The notes: a model not told the origin generated them from the letters alone. A stretch of DNA of 64,000 bases from Echiichthys vipera (GCA_963691815.1 OY829648.1:25970917-26034916), one strand, 5' to 3'; counted from the first letter of the stretch, positions 52,057-63,481 are shown. A program made the numbers and translations.

Positions 52057-52818
52057 TCAGATGAAAGACTTTGACACAGGCCTAAAGTGGAGGTTGCAGA
52101 TCGTTTTCCCGTATGTAAATTGAATCGGGGTATTTAAATCTGTTTTTAATTCAATCTGGATATCCTGTATGTGCTGTTTATTGACAGGAACGTAGTGTAA
52201 GCGGTTGTAGGAGTGAGTGATCAAGTCTCCATAAGACCCTTCTTTTTTAACGATTCTTAAAAGGGGGACGGAGTAGTCGGCCACAAGTTGGGCTTCGACA
52301 ATGTTGGTATAGACGTAAAGGTTATATTGCCCGCCAAATATGTCACAAGGATACTTGCTTTGCGGGTTGCAACGTGATTTCACCCATTCGTCTGGTTCAA
52401 ATCCTAGCATGTAAGCTAGTGATGCTCTGAACCTGAGAGAATATCTATCACTCCCAAGTATAGTAACTCTTTTGTTTATCGCACTATAATGAAAAACGAG
52501 ATCAATTCTTACTTGCTTAAATAAACCGATCATCTCCCTCACTATCTGATCAACAGCCTCATAATTCCCGGTGGGAATTTTCAGAAGAATTGGGGGATCT
52601 GATGGTTTTGAGTGATCGATGACATCGAAACTATCGTGTGTGGAAAAAATATTATTGGTCGCATTAACGTGCATAATCTCAGCAAGCGCCACCTCATAAG
52701 ATCCTTGTAATTCTATAGGTTTGGCCAGAGTTATTGTATAGTCTGAGCTGGTGTTGTCTGGAAAAGTGTCATGACAGGCATTCGACGGTAGTGTTACATA
52801 GAAAGAGTTTTGCTCCTC
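52057..52818 (-). pseudogene. Viral penton/minor capsid protein, copy B
   Basis: One long frame to 52,057 without the internal frameshift of A, but the start codon is ATA instead of ATG at about 52,818. Segments: FPDNTSSDYTITLAKPIEL, LLKIPTGNYEAVDQIVREM, MLGFEPDEWVKSRCNPQSKY, FRPVSKSFI. The frame is full length apart from the lost start. Confidence 0.75.
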
Positions 52819-52828
52819 TATCGTTTGA

Positions 52829-53952
52829 TCACCTTCTCTTGTCTTTTGCGCTTTTCCTCTTCCCCAGCTCTACAACCTCTTTAGCCGGCAGCAAAGAGTC
52901 AAACTGACTAGGCCAGCCCCACCAGTGGACTAAAACCATCTTCTGACCGTTTTGAATATTCCTGTCTAAAGTTTTTTCTATGCGGAAAACACTGTCTGGT
53001 GTGATTCTCACTTTTCGTAATTCAGCCTCATAGAATGTTCCACTCAGAAGTTCACCCCTAATATCTCTTAATTTATAAACAGGTGGGGTTCTAGGGATGC
53101 ATTCGTTCACTCTAAAATACTCATTGGTAAATGATACATACATTTTATCAAACTTTCTGCGGAACTTTGAAACCCGTACAGTGTCCCCCTCTTTGAATTT
53201 AAAAACATCAGCTTTAGCAGTCAGAGGCAGTGTCCCAAATAAATTTTCAAACACTTGACCTGTCTTACTCGGTGTCACCTCCGATGGTTTCATCTTTATA
53301 CTGCTATGATAGCTATTGTTATTGCTTTTGAGCAAATCATTAAGGACATCTAAATACCTGCGGGTGTTTTTCGCTGTGAAATACCGCCACATTTTGGTCT
53401 TCAAGGAGCGGTTGAAACGTTCAACAACTGAAGCTTTCAGCTCACTTCCTGTTGCAAAGTGTACAATGTTGTGTTTCTTCGTCGGTATTTCAAAAACGCG
53501 ATTAAAAAATTATTTTACTGCATCAGTTTGAATTTTAGCCGGTATCCCACTCTCGTCTAAAACTGAAGCAAAAGCCTTTGCCACTTCTGCTGCTGACTTA
53601 TTTTTCAGTGCTCGTGCATAAGCTTTCTTTGAGAATACATCTATTACTGTGAGAAGGAATTTAAACAGTTTATTGTCTTTAGACAGTGCTGTCATATCAC
53701 AAAGGTTGACTTGAAATTGTTAGAGAGGACGGGGGGCAAAAACACGATTTCTAGCATAGGTTTTTCTAGTTGGTTTGTGTAAGGTGTACGCATCCTGGGC
53801 TGCAACCACTCTCTCACTCGATCACTGTCAACCTTTACCCCACTTTTCTCTTCTATAGCTTTTTGAAGTCTTTGTACACCACCATTGGAACCGTTTCCAT
53901 CCGGGTTGTAATATACAGTCTCCAGTAAACCTTCTGTCTTCGCTGAAGTCAT
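52829..53952 (-). pseudogene. Viral integrase with chromodomain-like tail, copy B
   Basis: The C-terminal part is one frame of about 190 codons (53,404-52,829) covering the end of the core, the SH3-like GDTVRVSKFRRKFDK and the chromodomain-like tail (MVLVHWWGWPSQFDSLLPA). The N-terminal part carries MTSAKTEGLLETVYYNPDG. The same TAA follows KIQTDAVK as in A, and the frameshift after REWLQ is also shared. Confidence 0.85.
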
Positions 53953-54242
53953 GTTTGCTAGTGAGCAGAGAAGACCATTCCACAATGTCTTATGCATAGT
54001 GTTTTTATTGAACACAATCACTACAAACCCATACGGAAAAAAGAGGATAATTAAGCTCGTACATAGAAATTCCTTTAGAAAAAATGTATTTTTGGGCATA
54101 CAGAAAGACATACACATTATATTTGATACATTACATTTTCTATTAAGTACTAAGTGCTGTCTCAGAAGCGCAGGAATTCCATCAGCAAATCTTCCTTTGC
54201 TTTATCCCCCGCGCTGTAGGCCTCTGTAATCTCTTCGACCTT

Positions 54243-54631
54243 CTACAGAATGTTTTCTTCGGGCTTCAGATCATGTAGAAAAGCATCCGCAGCTCCTTCA
54301 ATTCTGGCTTCAACGATATCTAACCCCGCTATTTCCAGGCCATATTTGAGGGCTGGAAGAAATTCCCAGGACTGCAGGTTGACCATTAACTCTTCAAAGT
54401 TTCTTCTTAAATACCCTGGCTCTGGAGGGTAGAGACAGGGGTGCTGGCGTTGACTAGGATGATCGATTTGACAGCCGAAACAGTCCTTCTTCATCTGCTT
54501 CACCACCACTGTATGCAGGGCGCTGGCAACACAGGCTCTTACGGTATCTAGAAAATCAGCAGTCTCCACCACTCTTGACTGAGGTTGGGGTGAGGAGCAT
54601 GGAGGCCATGTATACTCTATTTGGCTCTATT
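54243..54631 (-). CDS. HPSQ-motif protein, copy B (at least 109 aa)
   Basis: Unknown function. Open from VETADFLDTVRACVASALHT through DCFGCQIDHPSQRQHPCLY, ELMVNLQSWEFLPALKYGLE and DIVEARIEGAADAFLHDLKP to TAG at 54,243, followed by 27 more open codons (KVEEITEAYSAGDKAKEDLL...). The 5' end, in the inverted repeat, is deleted at 54,631, so the start is lost. The C-x2-C-x-x-x-HPSQ-x2-H-x-C arrangement could bind zinc; the rest is acidic helix. I recall similar HPSQ motifs in other small DNA-virus and Polinton proteins of animals but cannot verify this here. Confidence 0.55.
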
Positions 54632-54877
54632 TGGAAGCTCTCTTTGCTTCCTTTCTCAGATAAAGATAAGACTCCTGCTATACAGATGATACTCAGACGC
54701 GCGGGGAGGAAGATGGAGGCTGGAGGAACGGCTACTTCTGAAATACACATATGCACGCACAAGCGGACACATAACCACGCCTTTGTAACAAGTTTATATG
54801 CTGGAGCAGATAGAATAGAGATCAGGAACTTCTTGCCTCTGATCACGGGTACTGTGTTGTACACAGATGCTCTAGAT
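54632..54877 (+). mobile_element. 3' part of the ERV LTR, copy B
   Basis: Starts inside the LTR (CTTTGCTTCCTTTCTCAGATAAAG) because a deletion removed the outer viral inverted repeat and the first part of the LTR. It ends at the hAT target site CTCTAGAT (54,870-54,877). Confidence 0.75.
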
Positions 54878-56819
54878 CAGTGGTCCCCAACCTTTTTATC
54901 ACCACGGACCGGTGAATGCTTGACAATTTTACTGCGGACCGGGGGGGTAGTAGACTGTTTATATTGCCAATATAATAAACGTGAAAATAAATCATAAAGA
55001 AATATATATTATAATAAAATAAATAATAACATAATAAACGTTAAAAAAAATACGAAGAACCAGCAATTCCACATTTCACATTTTTATTAATAAACACTCC
55101 ATGAATGATATTTTACAACAGCTGAAATAAAGTTTGAACCCTCTCCTCTCCCCTCTCCCTCCTCCCCCTCTGTTGGCGACCACAGCCCTAACGCTGTCGG
55201 ACTCTGGTCGCTATGGTAATGTGTAAACAGGCCTTCAAAATAAGATACAGATACAACGGGTCTGATCAAATGCATGAAAAATGTAACTCACCACAACGCT
55301 AAATTAATGAGAGCCCTGAGCTTGTTTCTCTGCAACGAGATGGTCCCATCTTGGGGTAATGGGAGAGAGTGACACCCGAAGTGTGTTGCTTATGTCCCGT
55401 CTACTCCGTTGTTTTGTTTTGGTTGCGGTCACAGCAGAAAACCCCGCTTCACACAGATAGGATGTCGGAAATGGCAACAGGGTTTTGAGTGCTGTGGTGG
55501 CGATCTCCAGGTATTCTGCCATGACTTTAATCCAGAACATCGGCAGAGTTGATGTCTCGAAAATACTTTTAAAGCCGCCGTTGTTTGCGATATCCAGCAG
55601 CTGATCTTCTTGCACAGACATGCTGGATTCACCTGGTTGGTTGATAAATGGGTCGCGGATCCATTCCTTGCCAGTTCGTGGGTCCTTTTCGGTCGGTAAG
55701 TAGCGCTCGAACTCTTTTAAAAGCAAAGACAGGTGATCGTGCACCAGCTGGGAGAATGATGGCTCAGGCTCAGTCTCGCTCAAAATCTCCGCTAATGTTT
55801 GAAACATGTCCAATATGCCTCTGTTGACGCGCCGTCCCCACAAAACCAGTTTGGCTTTAAATGCAGCTACTTTATCTGCCAACTTAAAGACCGTGGTCAT
55901 TTTCCCCTGAAGTGACAGATTTAATTCATTCAGCAGGATGAGTATGTCCCACAGGTATGCCAGTTTTGCGACCCATTCCTCGTCACTGAAATGTGCTGCC
56001 AACGGTGACTTCTTTTCTGAGAGAAATCTTTGCAGAGGCTCTCGTAATTCGTACACTCTGGCCAGCGATTTCCCTCTGGATAACCATCTGATTTCTGTGT
56101 ATAAGAGAAGCCGCGTGTGCTCCGCGTCCATCTCCTCACAAAGCTGCTCAAAAAGTCGTGAGTTAAGGGCATGTGCTTTAATGTGGTTAATCACTTTAAC
56201 GACATCATTCAAAACGCTGTTTAATTCCGGTGGCATTTTTCGGCTTGCAAGCATTTCCCTGTGAATGATGCAATGCGTAGATTCACACTCAGGTGCAACC
56301 TCCTTAATACGAGCCGTTAAACCAGACAGCCGTCCGGTCATGGCAGCAGCTCCGTCTGTGCATATGCCGACACAAAAGGACCATTTCAGTTTTCCTGATA
56401 TATAGCCATCCAGCAACTTGAACAGTTCTGCGGCTGTGGTGTTGGTTGGCAACGATAGTGCACACAACATGTCCTCATGGACATCCTCCTGATGAAGATA
56501 TCGCACATTAACAAGTAGTATGGCCTTATCGTCAACATCTGTAGATTCGTCCGCGCGTACCACGGTGACGTATTAATCCTCTCCAACAATTGTTTCTCAA
56601 TGTCTTCGGCTATTTCCTCAATGCGCCGAGCCACAGTGCTAGCCAACAAAGGTACCCGTGCTATCTTGTTAACAGCAGCCTCTCCTAGAAGTTCACGGCA
56701 AATGTCTTTAGTGGAGGGCAAGATCAACTCTTCACCAATAGTGAACGGCTTTTTAGCCTTAGCAATACGGTTAGCCATGTATGATGCTCTCAGCGCATTC
56801 GCATTTATTGATGTGGTGG
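54878..56819 (-). mobile_element. hAT transposon (ZBED/SCAND3-like), copy B, truncated
   Basis: Left tip CAGTGGTCCCCAACC as in A. The sequence follows A to GATGTGGTGG at 56,819, where a newer ERV LTR starts. The transposase N-terminus and right tip are therefore beyond the ERV or lost. Confidence 0.85.
55304..56778 (-). pseudogene. hAT transposase (ZBED5/SCAND3/FAM200-like), copy B, truncated
   Basis: One frame of 419 codons (56,563-55,304) holds ADESTDVDDKAILLVNVRYL, VGICTDGAAAMTGR and the C-terminal FPTSYLCEAGFSAVTATKTK. The N-terminal piece IAKAKKPFTIGEELILPSTK to INTSPWY lies in another frame because of an 8-base loss at about 56,552. The C-terminal frameshift of copy A is absent here. 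Confidence 0.85.
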
Positions 56820-57646
56820 TGAAGAATTAAAAATCAATGTGTTAGTGTGTGTATTAGTAATAATTCAATTAATAATCATGTGTCAGCATGTGTACTAGTA
56901 ATGATTAATAAGAGTGTGATAATCAATGATTGAAGAATTAATAATCATATGTTAGCGAGTTTATTAGTAATGATTAATAAGAATGTGATAAGTGTGATTA
57001 TTAGGTATGATCATTTAAAGTGTGATAGTGATTATTAGTCCAAGCTCAAACTTTTCTGTTTCCAAAAGCACACAAACTTTTGACTCAATCTTTTTCTGCT
57101 TTCTCCAAAAGCACAGGAACAGTAAGTCGGTCAAGGTCACAAAGACAATGAACTAGCCATGTTGCAAATATGCACCTGGCAAAGTTAGTTGAGATTAGGG
57201 AAGTTGCTGTACGTGTTGTGCTTTCTTCACAGATAAAGAAGAAGACTCCTGCTCTACAGAGGCTACTCCTACGCACAGGGAGGAAGATGGAGGCTGGAGC
57301 AACTGCTACTTCTAAAATACACATATGCACGCACAAGCGCACACATAACCACGCCTTTGTAACAAGTTTATATGCTGGAGTTTTTAGAATAGATATCAGA
57401 ACTTCTTGCCTCTGATCACGGGTACTGTGTGCTCACAGTTACTCTAGATAGAGAATAGAACATTTCTCCAGACGTCTGTATCATCCGATGTTCTTCTGCT
57501 AATAAATGCCTGCTGGCGCACTAAACTACCAACGACTCTGCTGACTCCAGAAAGCCTCCTGTAGAATTTGAATTACGCAATATATACTCTGCTAGGTCCT
57601 TTTGATTGGTGTGAAATTCTGAAAAGTATTGTGTAAAATTCCTACA
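56820..57646 (+). repeat. 5' LTR with a duplicated U3 start
   Basis: TGAAGAATTA occurs at 56,820 and again at 56,931, with TAATGATTAATAAGAGTGTGATAA-type blocks repeated between, so U3 carries about a 111-bp tandem duplication absent from the 28,728 LTR. AATAAA near 57,499. Ends CCTACA at 57,646. Confidence 0.75.
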
Positions 57647-57654
57647 GAGAAACT

Positions 57655-57672
57655 TGGTGACCCCGACGTGAT
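57655..57672 (+). promoter_or_regulatory. Primer binding site complementary to tRNA-Trp
   Basis: TGGTGACCCCGACGTGAT is the sequence expected for priming by the 3' end of vertebrate tRNA-Trp, as used by avian sarcoma/leukosis viruses. It lies 8 bp after the LTR end. Confidence 0.85.
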
Positions 57673-58640
57673 TCTGACAAGGAGGCTCAGGTAAAAGGAG
57701 CTGCAGAGGTTGGACCGGTGACCACGCGGAGTCACTGGGAACCTCCTGGGGCCGACTGAACTTCTCCACAAGGGCCCATCACTGACAAAAGGTAAGCAGT
57801 CACCTATTCTTCTTAAGAAGTGAAGACTGTGATTCGGCCTTAAAATCTAAATTGGTGGAGAATGTCAGTATGTTTCCTAGAGGTTAATTTGATCCAAATT
57901 TAGCCGGGGGACTGACGATTGAAAAAAGGCCTGTTAAACTGATTTGGAATCAGTATAAGTAAAAGGTAAAGGAGTGTTGGGATCATAAATCCCGACAGGT
58001 CCTAGGCGCATAAACGGTGCTCAGTAAGACGTTCAGGGAACGCAGAAAGGCCGGAGGCTGTAGAGACCCTCGAATATACATTAGGCATTAAGGACTAAAA
58101 GCACCACAGGGGGATAGCCCCTAGGTGAGCCTAGAAAGCCACCATAGGTCTGGGACCTAAAGGTTCTGGGAACCAAAGAAAAAATTGTAGGTCTGGGACC
58201 TAAGGTTCTGGGAACCAAAGTGTAAGAAATACTTAAAAACTGTGTTTATTTGTGGGATTGTTGTGTGGGAAGTTTCGAGGATAATAGAGAACACAAACAG
58301 ATAAAAGTGTGAGTAGGTTTCTGTGATGGTGGATACACCCTGTCTGTAGCCGCTGATGGTGAAACACTGTCAGTAGAAGCTTGTTGCAGACATCACAGAA
58401 AAGCCTGACTATTAAACTCACCACTGGTCTTCTCTTATCTGGGGGTACATAAATAACGGGGCTGTGACACTCGGCTTTTGGTCATTAAAAGTAGTGATTT
58501 ATATCGTCTCACTCCGCTCTATCACGGTAGAGTAGAAGCTTGAGTGAGGGGAGGATCACTGGGGACTAGATCCACTGACCGGATAACGAGTGTGTGTGAA
58601 TAAAGAATAAATAAATACCTGTGAATAGTACTTTAACAGC
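57673..58640 (+). other. ERV leader with duplicated 34-bp block
   Basis: A likely splice donor AAAAG|GTAAGC lies at about 57,790. TAGGTCTGGGACCTAAAGG...GGAACCAAAG occurs at 58,145-58,178 and 58,188-58,220. No long frame; could contain packaging structure. Confidence 0.55.
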
Positions 58641-59560
58641 TAAAAATAACTATGACAGGCCCTGTAGAGTCCCAGCTGATTGATGGTCGGACTCTTTAAC
58701 TGATGGTTCACAAGTGTTTATTTTTTGGCAAAATAGATGATACTGTTGCTCCATTAAATCTTTTATCACCTTAAAGACCGTGAACACAACGTGAACAATA
58801 AGAGTAAGAGCTATGGAATGAAACAAAAATAATATGTAATAAATAAATAAATAACACCATCTATGTAATATCATGTTCAACAATATCAAAATAGTGTGTT
58901 TTTAACCTTTTACAGAAAATGAATTGTCATTTACAATCAGGACATATCCTTTAAACCTATTTTATCTTAATTACAAACTCAGAATAGAGTGCAATAAACA
59001 AACATATTTAACTTAAAAAATGATATTATAACTGTCAGTTTGCAGCTTTAACTTCCAAAGATTGTTTATGCACACAAAAATAATGCTGTATTTATTAAAA
59101 ACTAGCAAGCAGTGTAATGAAATAATTGTCTCCTTCAGAAAGATAGATAGTCTGAATCGCTCCAAAACAGCGTTACTGATTAAATTAAAAGCTTAAAATA
59201 GACTTGTATAAAACGATGCAAAGCAACACAAGGACATCCCGTTTTGATAACGCATTAAGCACCACATGAAACAAAATGATGACAAACCTTGTGCCCTTAT
59301 CAGCCAGGTACTAAACAAACGCGGTTTACATTTCCTTAAGTTTTTGCACTTTTGATAGACCCGTTTGCAATACACTTAACTTTCTGTAAAGTTGTTCTTT
59401 TTTTCTCTTTTCCGGTTACACTCTATCAAAATAAAAGCACAAGCCTAAAAACAGGAAGTAACGGTAAAAAATAAACACATTTTAAGAGATTTCTCATGAA
59501 AATGCAACTACACATTTTGGGAATATGATGTGCTATATTAAAGGTAATTTACAGGCCGAG
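58641..59560. other. AT-rich interval in the ERV leader, probably an insertion
   Basis: Base composition changes to AT-rich and no retroviral motif is visible. I see no transposon tips or coding sequence I can name. Confidence 0.4.
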
Positions 59561-60700
59561 GATTAGGTTGGGATGAATACTGGCAGCGAGTAGCAGGACG
59601 GGTGAAGCGAGCCAGAGAATATGGTAAAATATGTATGTATATGTATGTAATATATGGTTCAGTTAGAGGAGGAGTTAGAGGAGGACAGAGCACGTGAAGA
59701 AGTAGTGGGAAACAGAAATAATGGTCTGAGTAGGTTGTGGCATAAGAGAAAGAAGGAGGAGAAGGAATAGGAGAAGAGGGAGGAGCGAAGAGCAGATTTG
59801 CATATGGCCGGACTGGCAGCTGAGAGTGTAGAGACAGCTGAGAAATAGGGCAGAAGAGAAGGAGGCAGAAACAGTACCCCCACCCTATCCACACCCACCC
59901 CCGTCACCATCAGCCCCTTCAGCAAGTAGAATATACCCAGATTTGTCTTTACAGTTACCTACGATTGAGGCAGAAGGAAGTATGAAGGTAAGAATGAGAA
60001 GAAACGCAGAATATGAGGATACAAAAAGAGGGAAGAAAGACTATAGTATAATAACAGGTGAATCTGAGAGGGTGAGACTTCAGACAGAAGAGGAGAAACA
60101 GTAGGAGAAGGAGAGACAGCGTCCGAGAGGAGCGCAAGATGAGGAAAGGAGGGTGCAACAGAAAGGAGGGGCTTTCGGAGAGACAGTATGAGAAAAAAAG
60201 TATGAAAGGGAACATGGGAAGTCAGGAATACTAGGAGAAGAGTTAGAGGGAGAAATAGAGGGAGCAGCAACACACACGACAGCGACACAAAGCAGGAAAA
60301 CCCAAACCTGAGACTGACTTAACTGACTCAGACCACTCTGACTATGACTGTAGAAGCCAGAAAAGCGACAAACACGGGAGAAAGAGACAGGGATTTAAAA
60401 ACAAACACGTAAATCTAAAAAATCAGTATGATGAGTTCTGGCTCAGAGGGGGAGGAAGAGGAGATACTATGGTCAGAATGCGGAAGCAGAGGACCAGGAA
60501 CTAAGACTAGGGACAGGACCACCGATATATATAAACAATTTAGTTTAGCAGACAAGGAACACATGAATGCACAACTACCACCACTTAGTGACGGAGCTGG
60601 AATATGGTTACAGAAATTAGCTGGTCTAACCGTAGGCACAGAGCTCACCATGAATGAATGGATTAATTTTATTTTTGGTTCTACATCAGATGTTAAATAA

Positions 60701-61430
60701 AATGACAAATATTTTGACAATTTCAACCAAAGAAAGGAACTTGCTTTTATTAGCCCACCCTAACATCACAGTTCTGACTGTTTAAACACAACGTATTTAC
60801 TTATGATTAAACATATATTTGATTAAAAGTATATTTACTTATACTTAAATAAATGAAATCATTTACTTACTTTATATACATTTAAACATATTATACATAT
60901 AAACATACATACACATACTCACAAAGCAAAAATCAAAATCTGCAAAATCAAAATTCATATTTGCTTAATTAAGGTTTACTTTTTAATAATCAAAATGAAT
61001 AACATTTCCATTTTTATTTATTTATTTATTTTGCTCTTTTCCAATTATAACATTTATACATATGCATTAATTATTTCAAATTTCAAGGTCTTTTAAATAT
61101 CGGTTGTGTTGTAATTACTTTCAGTTTATCATTAAGGTCATTCCACATTTTTACACCAATAACGGACGCGGACGCGCATCTTTGTCTAATGTTAGTTCTT
61201 ACTTTTCTTGTTTCAAATCGAAGCAGTCCTCTTAAATTATAGCAATTGTTTCTTAATTTTAATAAAGATTGAATAACTGAAGAAATATTTTTTACAGCTC
61301 TGAATAAGATTTCAAGTATTTTTAGCTTGACTATATCCGTAAATTTTAAATATTAGATTTTATGAAAAGCTCCTTAGTAGAGTCACGGTATCCCATCATA
61401 GGTGATGTGAGAGGATTAATATTCAAGATT
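60701..61430 (-). mobile_element. LINE 3' fragment inserted in gag
   Basis: The minus strand carries NLRGLLRFETRKVRTNIRQR and a VKMWNDLNDKLKVI segment near 61,110-61,260, typical of the C-terminal end of RT in fish LINEs. The rest is AT-rich. Confidence 0.55.
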
Positions 61431-61740
61431 CAAGAAGCTTCATTTATCCTGAGGGAAATTATTGTGCAACAGTTTCAATACAAAGGTGAGAAAGGATCAG
61501 AGTAACAATAAGCATAAAAACATAATCAAATAAAATAAAGCTAACGTAAAATAAATCAAACAATAACTAAATGTGACAGAGTGCAACAGACGTTGTGGTT
61601 AAGCGCAGGTTTATACAATATACAACAATACGCAGCGTGCAGTTTAGCAGGATATGAAATAAAATAAGTACAAACTAAATAAGTGGTAAAGACCGATAAT
61701 TGAAACAGTGTTAAAAATGTAGCAGCATTTCCTACAGAAC
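61431..61740 (+). mobile_element. SINE-like element in gag
   Basis: Starts about ATTCAAGATTCAAGAAGCTT followed by TTATCCTGAGGGAAATTATT, a motif seen in abundant fish short repeats (compare 63,220 with TTTAATGTCCCGCAGAGG). Gag resumes near 61,740. Confidence 0.5.
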
Positions 61741-62558
61741 TCAGAATTAATTGGAAAGAAATACGGATTAGGGACAACAGACCAATTAGATTTAGATGTA
61801 GGAAAGACTGGCAGGAAAGGTCAGGAACAATCCAGGGTCAGATCCACTGCAGGGATCAATGTTTAAAGCTGCACTTATGAAAGGAACAGATAAGGAAGTG
61901 CAGGCAAAGATGGAGGATGACCCCAGAGCAGACACAGAGCCTCCACACATATGGATGAGGACACTTCAACATCACATGCGTAGAGCAGATGAAAGAAAGG
62001 CTGCGAGCAAAACAGAGATAGAGAATTTTAAAATATAACTGACCAAATTACAGTTAGCAAAAGCCAGAGAGGAAGGCACAAGCCACAACCAAGCAGCTAA
62101 TGCAAAGACACAAGATCAGATGAACCAACAACAGGAGGAGCCAGCGCCAATGGGAATCCCCAGTTCCAGTTGCCCCAGTTGCAGGCCAATTCTATGCAGG
62201 ACCCCCTCCCCAGGGACCATGGAACCCACCAGGACCATGGGGCCCACCACAATCACATTATAGAGGAGGAAGAGGACGAGGCTTTAATCCTCGAGGAGGT
62301 TATGGAAGGGGCAGGGGCGGATCACCGGGGGCTAGGGACAATGGGTGTTTCGTGTGTGGAGGTCATGGACATTGGGCACGAGACTGTCCACAAAACCAGA
62401 GAGGTCTACCAAGAGGGGGACCCCCGCCACAGCAGCAACAACAGCAGGTGCCATCACAACCACAACTGGCCCCAGGTAACCATTTGTCCCAAGGCACCGG
62501 GTATCCAGACCAATACTAGGGGTGCCCAGGGTCAAGGGCAAGGGGAGAGGCTGACTCC

Positions 62559-62873
62559 TTGCTACGGGGAGAAGTGAACGAACGAAAAGTGAACTTTTTA
62601 GTCGATACAGGAGCAACACATTCGACTCTGATACAACCTCAGTTCGGTCAACAGCTCTCCAAATATTCCATAGACCTTGTGGGATTTGGAGGACAGCCAA
62701 TGCCACTCCCTTTCACAGAACCCCTCACCACTAAAATAGCTGGTTACCAGTTTCATCAAAGCTATGTATATTCGCCACAATGCCCAATCTCACTGCTAGG
62801 AAGAGACGTCCTAGTCAGATTAAAAAGCATCTATCCTATGTGGCCCACAGGGGGTGCAAGTTCATTTCCCTAA
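62559..62873 (+). pseudogene. ERV aspartic protease
   Basis: The frame shows the active site VNFLVDTGATHSTL, the flap region DLVGFGGQPMPLPF and the terminal ISLLGRDVLVRL motif of retropepsins, ending with a stop at 62,873. The domain itself is complete; it is out of frame with gag and followed by pol in another frame. Confidence 0.85.
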
Positions 62874-63215
62874 TGGGGTAAAAATAGACTGTTCAGAGAC
62901 AATTACTTCAAGATGTAACAATGGACAATGGATCCTAGGGGAAGATCCTGATCAGCAGCAACAGTCGGCCAACGTTTACTGGACTCAATTGAAAGAGGAC
63001 CCAGACCCGCCAATTACCAATGTTTTGAAACTGTATCAACAATGGACACCGTGGATTCACTCAGTGCACCCATATGAACCGGTCCCTGACGTTCCCCACT
63101 GTACTCTTCTCTATGACCGCACCCAAACTGAAGAAGTGTATGAGGAAAGAGTTAGGGAAGTAGAGGGTTCCCCTTGGACACTGACTTTGGACTGTCTATA
63201 TATATATATATATAT
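62854..63215 (+). pseudogene. ERV pol, segment upstream of RT
   Basis: The frame VHFPNGVKIDC to WTLTLDCLY includes VLKLYQQWTPWIHSVHPY, matching 4,340-4,514. It is cut by a (TA)n tract (63,197-63,218) and a SINE-like insertion. Confidence 0.7.
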
Positions 63216-63480
63216 ATATCAGAATCAGAATCAGAAAACCTTTAATGTCCCGCAGAGGAGGAAATTCTTTTGTCACAGCACCAACAGAATATTACAAAAT
63301 AAGATAAAAAATAGCAAAAATAAGCAATAAAGTTAAATTTTAAAAAGGTAAGAAATAGAAATAGACATATATACATATTCACATGACATGGTGCAGTTGT
63401 TCTTGTTTTGTTTGTTTTGTAATAATATAATATGGAGTGAATAAATATGAGTAAATAAGACCAAATAGTGCAAAAACAGA
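63216..63480 (+). mobile_element. SINE-like element in pol
   Basis: ATCAGAATCAGAATCAGAAAACCTTTAATGTCCCGCAGAGGAGG followed by an AT-rich body and ending about AAATAGTGCAAAAAC. A common form of fish short interspersed repeat. Confidence 0.6.
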
Positions 63481-63481
63481 A

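Larger units (their letters stand above)
39730..54631. mobile_element. Endogenous Polinton/adintovirus-like element, copy B
   Basis: Collinear with copy A. It lacks the R2-like insertion but has a 5.9-kb hAT nest at 40,479-46,370, a deletion joining the ATPase to the end of the pX-like gene (48,795), and a truncated right inverted repeat. That repeat ends after about 45 bp (54,585-54,631) and is joined to LTR sequence. Several frames are better preserved than in A: polymerase N-terminus, the 262-residue protein and the HPSQ protein. Confidence 0.85.
34476..56819. repeat. Segmental duplication, copy B (visible part)
   Basis: Collinear with 7,030-31,190. Copy B lacks the L1 and R2-like insertions and instead has a hAT end at 34,863-35,214 and a nest of hAT elements at 40,479-46,370. 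It also has a deletion inside the ATPase/pX region and a deletion joining the right viral inverted repeat to the LTR (at 54,631). It is broken at 56,820 by a newer ERV. The rest of the unit is expected to the right of the window. Confidence 0.8.
59640..62576 (+). pseudogene. ERV gag (matrix to nucleocapsid), broken
   Basis: Frame-broken but ordered. A glutamate-rich start lies at about 59,655. A proline-rich stretch with a PPPY late-budding motif follows (about 59,875). A purine-rich charged linker comes next (60,000-60,300). The capsid start NAQLPPLSDGAGIWLQKLAG with LTVGTELTMNEWINFIFG is at 60,560-60,700. After an insertion the capsid resumes at about 61,740. The nucleocapsid has an RGG-rich YRGGRGRGFNPRGGYGRGRG and the zinc knuckle CFVCGGHGHWARDC at about 62,350. 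Several stops between 61,800 and 62,150. Non-functional. Confidence 0.75.

Noticed and set aside
59538..60288. Minus-strand frames rich in S, L, F and P
   Set aside because: They are the complement of a purine-rich gag linker; composition alone explains them.
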